Assembly (NCBI RefSeq): GCF_022664455.2
Contig: NZ_JAKRKC020000002.1
Span: 744,001 to 808,000, forward strand
Origin: Actinomadura luzonensis
GTDB taxonomy: Bacteria > Actinomycetota > Actinomycetes > Streptosporangiales > Streptosporangiaceae
Direction: 5' to 3'
Length of the DNA stretch: 64,000 nt
The notes below the pieces were generated by a model, which had not been told where the DNA came from, ran no database searches, and was given only the letters and a program-made list of their open reading frames with translations. Every line of letters starts with the position of its first letter. Position 1 is the stretch's first letter. Position numbers and translations under genes: made by a program. Positions 32,529-40,401 of the stretch are shown piece after piece.

Positions 32529-34751
32529 ATGCTCAACCCCCGCTGGCGCGCGCTGCTCGGCGCCACGCTCTTGGCCGCCCCGCTGCTGGCCGCCACCCCG
32601 GCCCAGGCCGCGGACGCGGTCCTCGACCAGCAGGTCGCGGTGCCCGCCTACTTCCTGCCCGGCAACACTCCCGACTACTGGAACCAGCTCAACACGATGA
32701 CCGGCAAGCCGGGCGTCGTGGTCGCCAACGTCGCCAACGGCCCGGGCAACCTGGCCAAGCCGGCCTACACCTCCGCCCTGTCGGCCGCGCACGCCGCCGG
32801 GATGAAGGTCATCGGCTACGTGGACACCGGCTACTTCGGCACCACCGGCCTGGCCGCGAACCGGACCCGGCTCGGCTCGCCGGCCGTCGAGGACTGGCGG
32901 GCGCAGATCCAGTCCGACATCAACAAGTGGTACGAGTTCTACGGCTCCTCCATCGACGGCATCTTCTTCGACCAGGCGCAGAACGCGTGCGGGCCGGCCA
33001 CGGGCAGCGAGACCTGGGTGAGCCTGTACCGCGAGGCCACCGCGTACGTGAAGGCGTACCACCCGGGCGCGACCACCATCGCCAACCCCGGTGTCTCGCC
33101 CGCCGCCTGCTACCAGGACGCCGCCGACATCCTGGTCACCTTCGAGGGCTCCTACAGCTCCTACCAGAACCGGCAGGCCCCCTACCTGCCGTCGGCCTGG
33201 GAGGCCACCGCCGACCCGAAGCGGATCTGGCACCTGGTCTACGACGTGCCCGACGCGGCGGCCATGGCCACGGTCATCGCCACGTCCAAGGCCGACAACG
33301 CCGGCTACGTGTACGTGACCGACGACAAGCTGGACAACCCGTGGGACACGCTGCCCTCGTACCTGTCGTCGCAGGTGACGGCGGCGAAGGGCAGCGGCGG
33401 CGCGGCTCCGGCGAAGCCCGCCACGCCGGCCGCGAGCCTGGTCAAGGCCACGAGCGCGCGCCTGAGCTGGGCCTCCGCCGCCTACCCCGGCGTGGTCGGC
33501 TACGACGTCTACCAGGGCAGCGTGAAGATCGGCGGCACGGCCAACCTCACGCCGTCGGCGACCGCCTTCGACGTGGGCGGGCTCACGGCCGCCACCGCGT
33601 ACTCCTTCACCGTCAAGGCGCGCGACCGGGCGGGCAACGTCTCCGCCGCCAGCACGGCCCTGGCGGTGACCACCGCGGCGGCCAGCGCGAGCGCCCCCAC
33701 CGTGCCCGGCAAGCCGGTGGCCTCGAACGTCGGCCCGACCAGCGTCAAGCTGACCTGGACCGCCTCGGCGGACAGCGACTCCGGCGACAGCGTGGCCTTC
33801 TACGACGTGTTCAGGAACGGCGTGCGCGAGCTGTCCCTGCCCGGCGGCCTGACCAGCGTCAACCTCGGCGGCCTGGCGCTCAACACGTCCTACGGCTTCA
33901 CCGTGCGGGCCCGTGACACGACCGGCCGCGCCTCGGCGCAGACGGCCGCGACGACCATCACCACCACCGACCCGGTGCCCGTCACCGGCGCGGCGGCGGC
34001 GATGGACGAGAACAACGCGACCTACCAGGCGCAGTTCAACCTGCCCTACAGCGGCCACCACGTCTTCATCGACACCGACGCCGACTACCAGACCGGCTGG
34101 TCGGTGAACACGATCGGCGCCGAGTACATGATCGAGAACAACGCGCTGTTCCAGAAGACCGGGGACCCGGGCCAGTGGACCTGGACCGCGGTGCCCGGCG
34201 TGACCCCGCTGGTCTCCGACGCCGGCGGCCTCTACAAGTGGTCCGTGCCCTCCTGGCTGCTGACCGGCGCGGGTCTCACCCACAAGATCGTCTTCCATGG
34301 CACGGACGGCGACCGGAACGACTACGCCGCGAACGTCCTCACCGTCACCGCCCCCTCCACCCCGGTCGCCCCCATCGCCGGCGCGGTGGCGGCGGTCAGC
34401 GCGGACTCGGCGACCTACACGGCCAAGTTCAACCTGCCGTACACCACCTACCACGTCTTCATCGACACCGACGCCAACTACCAGACCGGCTGGTCGGTGA
34501 ACACGATCGGCGCCGAGTACATGATCGAGAACAACCTCCTGTTCAAGAAGACCGGAGCCTCGGCCGACTGGGCGTGGAGCCAGGTGGCCGGCGTCAGCCC
34601 GCTGGTCTCCAGCACGGACGGCCTCTACAAGTGGTCGGTGCCGCTGTCGCAGCTGACCGGCACGGGCAACGTCCAGAAGATCGTCTTCCATGCCACGGAC
34701 GGCACGCGCAACGACTACGCGCCGAGCGTGATCAGCCTCACCACGAGCTGA
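32529..34751 (+). CDS. Secreted Spherulin4 (GH135-like) glycosidase with two FN3 and two C-terminal modules
   Basis: 740 residues. Signal peptide (cleavage near AQA-ADA, about 27), a Spherulin4 domain (about 32-285: VPAYFLPG, VVVANVANGPGN, VIGYVDTGYFG, SSIDGIFFDQAQN, LVTFEGSYSSY), two FN3 domains (about 297-385, 393-480) and two nearly identical about 110-residue modules (about 490-612, 620-740). GH135 Sph3 is an endo-alpha-1,4-galactosaminidase; of its three acidic residues the pair D-E reads D148-Q149 here, and E206 is kept. The modules likely bind carbohydrate. Last gene of the import operon, so it probably releases the transported oligosaccharide. GAAAGGGAG precedes the ATG. Confidence 0.85.
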   Translation: MLNPRWRALLGATLLAAPLLAATPAQAADAVLDQQVAVPAYFLPGNTPDYWNQLNTMTGKPGVVVANVANGPGNLAKPAYTSALSAAHAAGMKVIGYVDTGYFGTTGLAANRTRLGSPAVEDWRAQIQSDINKWYEFYGSSIDGIFFDQAQNACGPATGSETWVSLYREATAYVKAYHPGATTIANPGVSPAACYQDAADILVTFEGSYSSYQNRQAPYLPSAWEATADPKRIWHLVYDVPDAAAMATVIATSKADNAGYVYVTDDKLDNPWDTLPSYLSSQVTAAKGSGGAAPAKPATPAASLVKATSARLSWASAAYPGVVGYDVYQGSVKIGGTANLTPSATAFDVGGLTAATAYSFTVKARDRAGNVSAASTALAVTTAAASASAPTVPGKPVASNVGPTSVKLTWTASADSDSGDSVAFYDVFRNGVRELSLPGGLTSVNLGGLALNTSYGFTVRARDTTGRASAQTAATTITTTDPVPVTGAAAAMDENNATYQAQFNLPYSGHHVFIDTDADYQTGWSVNTIGAEYMIENNALFQKTGDPGQWTWTAVPGVTPLVSDAGGLYKWSVPSWLLTGAGLTHKIVFHGTDGDRNDYAANVLTVTAPSTPVAPIAGAVAAVSADSATYTAKFNLPYTTYHVFIDTDANYQTGWSVNTIGAEYMIENNLLFKKTGASADWAWSQVAGVSPLVSSTDGLYKWSVPLSQLTGTGNVQKIVFHATDGTRNDYAPSVISLTTS
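34058..34535 (+). repeat. Near-identical 85-bp repeats in the C-terminal modules
   Basis: 34058-34142 and 34451-34535 differ at about one base and are 393 bp (131 codons) apart. They encode HVFIDTDADYQTGWSVNTIG and its twin. Identity at third positions implies recent duplication or gene conversion. Confidence 0.9.
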
Positions 34752-34756
34752 CCCCC

Positions 34757-34805
34757 GGCACGGCGACGGCCACCACGCTCCGCGCGTGGTGGCCGTTCCC
34801 GTGCC
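34757..34805. terminator. Strong bidirectional terminator
   Basis: A perfect 12-bp stem CGGCCACCACGC (34767-34778) / GCGTGGTGGCCG (34784-34795) with loop TCCGC, extended by an outer GGCACG/CGTGCC pairing. It separates the + strand operon from the convergent SDR gene. Confidence 0.85.
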
Positions 34806-34810
34806 CGCCG

Positions 34811-35575
34811 CTACATGACGGCGAGCTGGCCGCCGTCGATGACCAGCTCGGTGCCGTGCACGAAGGCCGCGTCGTCGGAGGCCAGGAAGGCGTACCCGGC
34901 CGCGACCTCCTCCGCCAACCCGGCCCGGCCCAGCGGGATGTGGTCGCGCTCGTAGCCGGAGACGAAGCCGTCGTCCAGGCCGGCCGCGATCGAGGCGTTG
35001 AGCGGCGTCCTGATGTAGCCGGGGCACAGCGCGTTGACCCGGATGCCGTGCCTGCCCAGCTCGACCGCCATCGTCCTGGTCAGCAGCAGCACGCCGCCCT
35101 TGGAGGCGTTGTAGTGGGCGTAGTCGGCCTCGCCGCCGAGGCCGTTGGTGGAGGACATGTTGAGGATCACCCCGCCGGTGCCCTGCTCCACCAGGCGCCG
35201 CGCGACGGCCTGGGCGACGAGGAACATGCCGCGCAGGTTCACCGCCATGATGGTGTCCCAGTGCGCCGGGGTGATCTCCAGGAACGGCTCCCGCCACGCC
35301 GTGCCGGCGTTGTTGACCAGCACGTCGAGGCCGCCCAGCGCGGCGACGGCCCCCTCGACCAGCCGGGTCGCGCCGGCCTCCGCGCTGACGTCGCCGGGGA
35401 TGCCGCTCACCTCGCCGAGCGGGGCCAGCTCGGCCACCGTCGCCGCCACCTCGGCCGGGTCGAGCCCGCCGAGCACGACGCGCGAGCCCTCCTCCAGGAA
35501 CCTGCGGGCCGTGGCGGCGCCGATGCCGCTGCTCCCGCCGCTGACCAGTACCCGCTTGCCCGCGAGTCCCCGCAT
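34811..35575 (-). CDS. SDR-family oxidoreductase (probable sugar/polyol dehydrogenase)
   Basis: 254 residues: VLVSGGSSGIGAATARRFLEEG, NNAG, catalytic Ser in LNMSSTNGLGGEADYAHYNASKGG with Y-x-x-x-K, and LCPGYIRTPLN. Typical glucose/galactose-1-dehydrogenase-like length. It lies 18 bp after the D-threonine-aldolase-like gene on the same strand, so both are one transcript under the 36743 operator. It probably supplies an oxidation step in the sugar pathway. Confidence 0.88.
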   Translation of the reverse strand: MRGLAGKRVLVSGGSSGIGAATARRFLEEGSRVVLGGLDPAEVAATVAELAPLGEVSGIPGDVSAEAGATRLVEGAVAALGGLDVLVNNAGTAWREPFLEITPAHWDTIMAVNLRGMFLVAQAVARRLVEQGTGGVILNMSSTNGLGGEADYAHYNASKGGVLLLTRTMAVELGRHGIRVNALCPGYIRTPLNASIAAGLDDGFVSGYERDHIPLGRAGLAEEVAAGYAFLASDDAAFVHGTELVIDGGQLAVM

Positions 35576-35593
35576 GACGTCCCCTCTTCCCTT

Positions 35594-36676
35594 TCAGCGC
35601 ACCGCGCCGCGGGCGGCGACGCGGAGCTCGGTGGTGACCCGCCCGGCCTCGACGCCGTAGGCGACGTCGAACATGTTGACGGTGGAGCAGGCGTGGCTCG
35701 GGATGAGCTGCGCCCGCGTGCCGACCGGCAGCTCGCCGTGGTGCCCGGCCTCCAGCCGGGCCACGCCGTGCTCCTCGTTGAGGAAGTCCATGTGCAGGTA
35801 CGGCAACCCGGCGGCCCTGATCCAGCCCGGCGAGCCGAGGCCGTCGGAGGTGAGGCACTTGGTGCCGGCGTCGAAGACGACCCGCTCCGGCGTGGAGCGG
35901 GCGATCACGGTGGACAGCACGCGGGCCGCCGCCGTCGCCTCGGTCGCCACGCCGAGGCGCATCATCGCGGTGTCGTTGAAGATGTAGGTGCCCGGCCGGA
36001 TCTCGGTCACCCCGGCGACGCCGGCCGCGTGGCGGGCGGTGGGGGTGGAGCCGACGCTGATCTCGCGCAGCTCGATGCCGTCCTTGGCGCACAGCTCGGC
36101 CGTGTCCACCAGGTCCTGGCCCTCGCGGCGGGCGGTCTCGGCCAGCTCCTCCTGGGTGCGGGAGTGGTAGGCGTGCCCCGCGAGCGTCAGCAGGCCCACG
36201 ACCTCCACGCCGGGCACGGCGGCGATCTCGGCGACCAGGTCGGCGGTGGGGCGGCCCGGCGGGCGGCCCAGCCGGTGCTGGCCGGTGTCCACCTCCACCA
36301 GCACCTCGACCGGCGGGCCGCCCAGCCTGCCGAGCCCGGCGGCGACCTCGGGGGAGTCGAGGCTCACCCGCACCCGGGCGCGCTCGCGCAGCGCGGCCAG
36401 GCGGCGCAGCTTCGGCTCGCCCCAGATCGGGAAGGCCAGCAGGATGTCGTCGATCCCGGCGTCGGCCATGATCTCGGCCTCGCCGAGCTTGGCGCAGGTG
36501 ATGCCGGCCGCGCCGGCGTCGAGCTGCAGGCGCGCCAGCTCGGGCATCTTGTGGGTCTTGACGTGCGGGCGCAGCCGGACGCCGTTCCTGGCGGCCGCCC
36601 CGGCCATCTCGGCGACGTTGGCCCTGACCGCGTCGAGGTCGATGACGAGCGACGGGGTGTCGAGCTCGGGAAACAT
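35594..36676 (-). CDS. PLP-dependent D-threonine aldolase-like protein (alanine racemase N-terminal fold)
   Basis: 360 residues of the DSD1/D-threonine aldolase family: PSLVIDLDAVRANVAEMA, PLP-Lys in LRPHVKTHKMPE, TCAKLGEAEIMADAG, and a C-terminal metal site (SHACSTVNMFDVAYGV; His and Cys ligands). Members cleave beta-hydroxy-D-amino acids or deaminate D-serine. GAGGAGC lies before the ATG at 36676. Its presence in a sugar locus hints at an amino-sugar acid or aldol substrate; this is inference. Upstream are a 21-bp palindrome and an IclR-type site. Confidence 0.85.
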   Translation of the reverse strand: MFPELDTPSLVIDLDAVRANVAEMAGAAARNGVRLRPHVKTHKMPELARLQLDAGAAGITCAKLGEAEIMADAGIDDILLAFPIWGEPKLRRLAALRERARVRVSLDSPEVAAGLGRLGGPPVEVLVEVDTGQHRLGRPPGRPTADLVAEIAAVPGVEVVGLLTLAGHAYHSRTQEELAETARREGQDLVDTAELCAKDGIELREISVGSTPTARHAAGVAGVTEIRPGTYIFNDTAMMRLGVATEATAAARVLSTVIARSTPERVVFDAGTKCLTSDGLGSPGWIRAAGLPYLHMDFLNEEHGVARLEAGHHGELPVGTRAQLIPSHACSTVNMFDVAYGVEAGRVTTELRVAARGAVR

Positions 36677-36690
36677 GGATGCACGGCTCC

Positions 36691-36711
36691 TCGGGAGGAA
36701 GTTCCTCCCGA
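36691..36711. promoter_or_regulatory. Perfect 21-bp palindrome in the 5' leader
   Basis: TCGGGAGGAA-G-TTCCTCCCGA: ten-base perfect arms around one base, 15 bases upstream of the aldolase-like ATG. It may be an operator or an mRNA hairpin close to the ribosome site. Confidence 0.6.
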
Positions 36712-36742
36712 AGATAGCATTCATTCCGTATTGCGCACTAGC

Positions 36743-36759
36743 GTTCCGTATGCCGGAAT
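36743..36759. promoter_or_regulatory. IclR-type operator before the aldolase/SDR operon
   Basis: GTTCCG-TATGC-CGGAAT, 5 of 6 arm pairs matched, plus a half-site ATTCCG at 36723. Same 6-5-6 pattern as at 25862 and 25984. It is located between the 3' end of the IclR gene and the aldolase-like gene. Confidence 0.6.
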
Positions 36760-36770
36760 CGCCGTGTTTG

Positions 36771-37529
36771 TCAGGCCTGCTCGGTGACCGCGCGGCGCAG
36801 GCCGTTGCCGATCTCCTCCATGCGGGCCGGCGACATGCGGTCCTTCAGCGCGGTCACGCTCACCGCGGCCACCGGTGTGCTGCGGCCCATGAACACCGGC
36901 ACCGCCACGCAGCGCACGCCCGGCTCGTTCTCCTCCAGGTCGAGGGCATAGCCGCGGCGGCGCACCTGGTCGAGGTGGGTGGCCAGCTTGGCGGGCTGGG
37001 TGATGGTGGCGCGGGTGCGGCCCGACAGCGGGCCGTACCGCTCCGCCCAGCCCTTGATCGCCTCGTCGGTCGGGTACGTCCAGGCCAGCAGCGCCTTGCC
37101 GACGCCCGTGCAGTGGGCGGCGTTGCGGCCCCCGATCACCGACGTCATCGTGATCGACCGGACCGCCTCCACCTTGTCGAGGTAGACGACCTCGGCGCCG
37201 TCGAGCGCGGCCATGTGCACGGTCTCGGCGAACTCCTCGCTCACCCGCAGCAGCAGCGGGCGCACGACGGTGCGCAGGTCCATCGACTCGTAGAAGCGGA
37301 AGGCCGTGGCCAGCAGCTCGGTGCCGAGGAAGTAGGGCCCGCTCGGCTCGGGCTGGGCGGCGAACCCCCGGTGCTTCAGCGCGCCGAGCAGCCGGTGTAG
37401 CGAGCTCTTCGGCAGCCCGAGCCGGGTGGCGAGCTCGTCGAGCGTAACGCCCCTGCTGTGCCTGCCGATCTCCTGGAGGATCACCAGGGCGCGGTCGACG
37501 CTCCCCACCGGGGACTGCACCTCAGCCAC
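36771..37529 (-). CDS. IclR-family transcriptional regulator (copy 1)
   Basis: 252 residues: N-terminal winged helix (SVDRALVILQEIGRHSRGVTLDELATRLGLPKSSLHRLLGALKHRGF) and C-terminal effector domain (AEVVYLDKVEAVRSITMTSVIGGRNAAHCTGVGKALLA). The GTG at 37529 is preferred over the ATG at 37556 because GGAGAG precedes it; it overlaps the dehydrogenase stop by 8 bp. IclR effector domains bind small organic acids such as sugar acids. Predicted to bind the RTTCCG-N5-CGGAAY sites around this locus. Confidence 0.93.
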   Translation of the reverse strand: MAEVQSPVGSVDRALVILQEIGRHSRGVTLDELATRLGLPKSSLHRLLGALKHRGFAAQPEPSGPYFLGTELLATAFRFYESMDLRTVVRPLLLRVSEEFAETVHMAALDGAEVVYLDKVEAVRSITMTSVIGGRNAAHCTGVGKALLAWTYPTDEAIKGWAERYGPLSGRTRATITQPAKLATHLDQVRRRGYALDLEENEPGVRCVAVPVFMGRSTPVAAVSVTALKDRMSPARMEEIGNGLRRAVTEQA

Positions 37530-40368
37530 TGTTCTCTCCGTTCTGTTCCGCTTCATGGAATGCTAGCGCGTCATGCGGAACAGTGCACTGGTCCAGGAGT
37601 TCGAGCAGGTGGTGGTAGGGCTTGCCGGTCGCGCGGGTCAGGCCCAGCTCGCAGGTGCGGTTGACCGAGGCGTGCGCCGCGTACTTCCCGGCCACGACGG
37701 CGGCGGCCTCGGCCCGGGTGGCGGAGGCGGTCAGCTCGGGGTGCAGCAGGCCGCGGTCGCCGGCGAAGGCGCAGCACTGCCAGCCCCGCGGGATCACCAC
37801 CTCCTCGGCCACCGCCCCCGCGACCGCGGCGATGGCGGCGTCCAGCCCGAGCTGGGTGGAGGAGCAGGTGGGGTGCAGGGCCAGGGACGGCAGGCGGCGC
37901 TCCACCGTCAGCCGGGGCAGCAGGTGCTCGGCGGTGTAGGCGACCGCGTCCACCACCTCCAGGCCGAGGCGGCGGAAGCCCTCGGTGCAGGAGGCGGCGT
38001 CGGTGACCACCGGGACGCGGCCGCCGCCGGTCGCCGCGCGCACGGCGTCGCGGACCCGGCCGGCCATGGCCTGGTGGCCGCCGGCGTGACCCTTGGACGA
38101 CCAGGGCGTGCCGCAGCACAACGAGCCGATCCCCTCGGGCACGTGCAGCCGCACGCCCGCGCGCCGGGCCAGCCGGGCGAACGCGATCATCACGCCCGGC
38201 CCGCCGTCGGCGGGGGCGAACATGGTGTTCAGGCAGGACGGCAGGTAGACCACGTCGGCGCCGGCGTTCGGGGCCGGGCGGCGGCGCATCCGCCGCGCGG
38301 CAGGTCGCGGCTCCTGCGGGACGGCCTCGGCGCCGGCCAGGGCGCGGGCGGCGCCGGCGGCGGCCTCGGGCAGCGCGGGCGGGACGGCGGCCGCGGCGTC
38401 CAGGGCGAGGCTCATCGCCCGGGTGACGCCGTCCCAGTGCCTGGCGGCGCTCTTCCACGCCGCGCGGGCGGCGGGGCCGTGCCGCTCGGCGCGCAGGCGC
38501 TTGGTCAGGTCGCCGGTGTTGATGCCGACCGGGCAGGCGGTGGCGCACATGCCGTCCACGGCGCAGGTGTCCACGGCGTCGTAGCCGTACTCGGCCGCCA
38601 GCTCCTGGGCGAGGGCGTGGTCGCCGGCCTCGCGGGCGGCGGCCAGCTCGCGGCGCAGCACGATGCGCTGGCGGGGTGTGGTGGTCAGGTCGCGGCTGGG
38701 ACAGACCGGCTCGCAGTAGCCGCACTCCACGCAGCGGTCCACCTCGGGCTCGACGGTGACGACGGTCTTGAGGTCGCGCAGGTGGGCGTCGGGCGCGTCG
38801 GTCAGCACGACGCCGGGGTTGAGCGTGCCGGCCGGGTCGCACAGCCGCTTGACCTCGCGCATCACCTCGTACAGCTCGTCGCCGTACTGGCGGCGGACGA
38901 ACGGCGCCATGACCCGGCCGGTGCCGTGCTCGGCCTTGAGCGTGCCGTCCCTCGACAGGACGGCCTCCACCAGGTCCTCGGTGAAGGCGGCGTAGCGGTC
39001 GAGGTCGGTGGAGAAGCGCTCGTTGAGCATGAAGTGCAGGTTGCCGTCCTTGGCGTGGCCGAAGACGACGCTGCGCTCGTAGCGGTGCGCGGCGAACAGG
39101 GCGGTGAGGTCGTCGCACAGCTCCGCCAGGGCGTGGACGGGGACGGCGACGTCCTCCAGCAGGGCGGTGGTGCCGCTCGGCCGGGCCCCGGCGACGGAGG
39201 CGTACAGGCCCTTGCGGATGTGCCACAGCGCGGCCCGGCCGGCCGCGTCCCTGCTCAGCCGGGCCGGGGCGGCCAGCTCCAGCTCCGCGAGGACGGCCCC
39301 GGCGGCCCGCTCGCGGCCCTCCAGCGCGCCGGGGTCGGACTCCTGCCACTCGACGAGCAGCGCCGCGTGCGCGTCCACGGCGAGCGCGCGCAGCAGGTCG
39401 CCGGCCTGCGGGTCGGCCTGCGCGACCCGCAGCGACTCGGCGTCCAGCAGCTCGACGGCGGCGGGCCCGGCCGCGACCAGCTCCGGCATGGCGGCCATCG
39501 CCTGGTGCAGGGTGGGGAAGACGAGCAGGCCGGTGGCGGCCAGCGGATGGGCGGGGACGGTGCGCAGCACCGCCTCGGCGACGAAGGCGAGCGTGCCCTC
39601 GCTGCCGATGACCAGGTGGGCGAGGATCTGCTCGGGAGAGTCGTGGTCGAGGAAGCTGTTGAGGCCGTAGCCCATGGTGTTCTTCAGCGAGAACTGCGCC
39701 GCGATCCGCCGCACCGAGTCCGGATTTTTCCGGACTCGGTCGCGCAGCCGTTCCAGCCCGGCCGCCAGCTCCGGCTCCAGCGCCCGCAACCGCTCGCCGG
39801 CGTCCGGCGCGCCGGTGTCGAGGACGGTGCCGCTCGGCAGCACCAGCGTCATCGACTCCAGCGTCCGGTAGGTGTTGGCGTGCGTGCCGCAGGTCATGCC
39901 GCTGGAGTTGTTGGCGATCACGCCGCCGATCGTGCAGGCCGACTCGCTCGCCGGGTCCGGGCCGAGCTTGCGGCCGTAGGGCGCGAGGCGGGCGTTGACC
40001 TGGCGCAGCACCGCGCCGGGCTGCACCCGCACCCGCTCGCCGCCGTCCAGCACCTCGACGTCCCTGAAGTGCCGGCGGGTGTCCACCAGCAGGTGCTCGG
40101 TGACGCCCTGCCCGCTCAGGCTGGTGCCGCCGGAGCGGAACGTCAGCGGCAGGCCGGTCCGCAGCAGCGCCGCCACCTGCCCGGCGCTCTGCGGCACCAG
40201 CACGGCCTGCGGCGTGAGCAGGTAGTGCGAGGCGTCGTGCGCCATGCCGAGCCGGTCGCTCGCCCGGGTACGGGCGATGCCCGGCACCGCCGCCTCCACC
40301 CGGGCCAGGACGGCGGGGTCGGGCGCGGGCGCGGCGGAACGGCGGGCTTCTGGGCGGGTCACGCTCAT
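37522..40368 (-). CDS. FAD- and Fe-S-containing dehydrogenase (D-lactate/2-hydroxyacid dehydrogenase type)
   Basis: 948 residues, a fusion of GlcD-like and GlcF-like parts. FAD domain: PLTFRSGGTSLSGQGV, IGGVIANNSSGMTCGT, GSEGTLAFVAEAVLR; C-terminal FAD-oxidase lobe with HAKDGNLHF. Then two [4Fe-4S] motifs CVECGYCEPVCP and CAVDGMCATACPV, and CCG domains (GIGSLCCGTPWSS, GWQCCAFAGDRG). It oxidises D-lactate or a related 2-hydroxy acid and passes electrons to the membrane. Lies 33 bp after the FAH gene, so it likely handles a product of that step. Confidence 0.93.
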   Translation of the reverse strand: MSVTRPEARRSAAPAPDPAVLARVEAAVPGIARTRASDRLGMAHDASHYLLTPQAVLVPQSAGQVAALLRTGLPLTFRSGGTSLSGQGVTEHLLVDTRRHFRDVEVLDGGERVRVQPGAVLRQVNARLAPYGRKLGPDPASESACTIGGVIANNSSGMTCGTHANTYRTLESMTLVLPSGTVLDTGAPDAGERLRALEPELAAGLERLRDRVRKNPDSVRRIAAQFSLKNTMGYGLNSFLDHDSPEQILAHLVIGSEGTLAFVAEAVLRTVPAHPLAATGLLVFPTLHQAMAAMPELVAAGPAAVELLDAESLRVAQADPQAGDLLRALAVDAHAALLVEWQESDPGALEGRERAAGAVLAELELAAPARLSRDAAGRAALWHIRKGLYASVAGARPSGTTALLEDVAVPVHALAELCDDLTALFAAHRYERSVVFGHAKDGNLHFMLNERFSTDLDRYAAFTEDLVEAVLSRDGTLKAEHGTGRVMAPFVRRQYGDELYEVMREVKRLCDPAGTLNPGVVLTDAPDAHLRDLKTVVTVEPEVDRCVECGYCEPVCPSRDLTTTPRQRIVLRRELAAAREAGDHALAQELAAEYGYDAVDTCAVDGMCATACPVGINTGDLTKRLRAERHGPAARAAWKSAARHWDGVTRAMSLALDAAAAVPPALPEAAAGAARALAGAEAVPQEPRPAARRMRRRPAPNAGADVVYLPSCLNTMFAPADGGPGVMIAFARLARRAGVRLHVPEGIGSLCCGTPWSSKGHAGGHQAMAGRVRDAVRAATGGGRVPVVTDAASCTEGFRRLGLEVVDAVAYTAEHLLPRLTVERRLPSLALHPTCSSTQLGLDAAIAAVAGAVAEEVVIPRGWQCCAFAGDRGLLHPELTASATRAEAAAVVAGKYAAHASVNRTCELGLTRATGKPYHHLLELLDQCTVPHDALAFHEAEQNGENSG
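37545..37583. promoter_or_regulatory. IclR-type half-sites overlapping the IclR gene start
   Basis: GTTCCG-CTTCA-TGGAAT (37545-37561) resembles the locus dyad, and CTGTTCCGC (37543-37551) pairs with GCGGAACAG (37575-37583) as a 9-bp inverted repeat. They sit within the 3' end of the dehydrogenase gene, just upstream of iclR; autoregulation is possible. Confidence 0.4.
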
Positions 40369-40401
40369 GCTCTTCCGGGACTTTCTTCGAGAGTGCGGGT
40401 G

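Noticed and set aside
31155..36092. A 1,645-codon open frame on the minus strand
   Set aside because: It is antisense to the binding protein and Spherulin4 genes and has the Gly/Val/Arg/Ala-rich composition of a shadow frame in GC-rich DNA; it shows no domain except where it passes through fragments of real genes.
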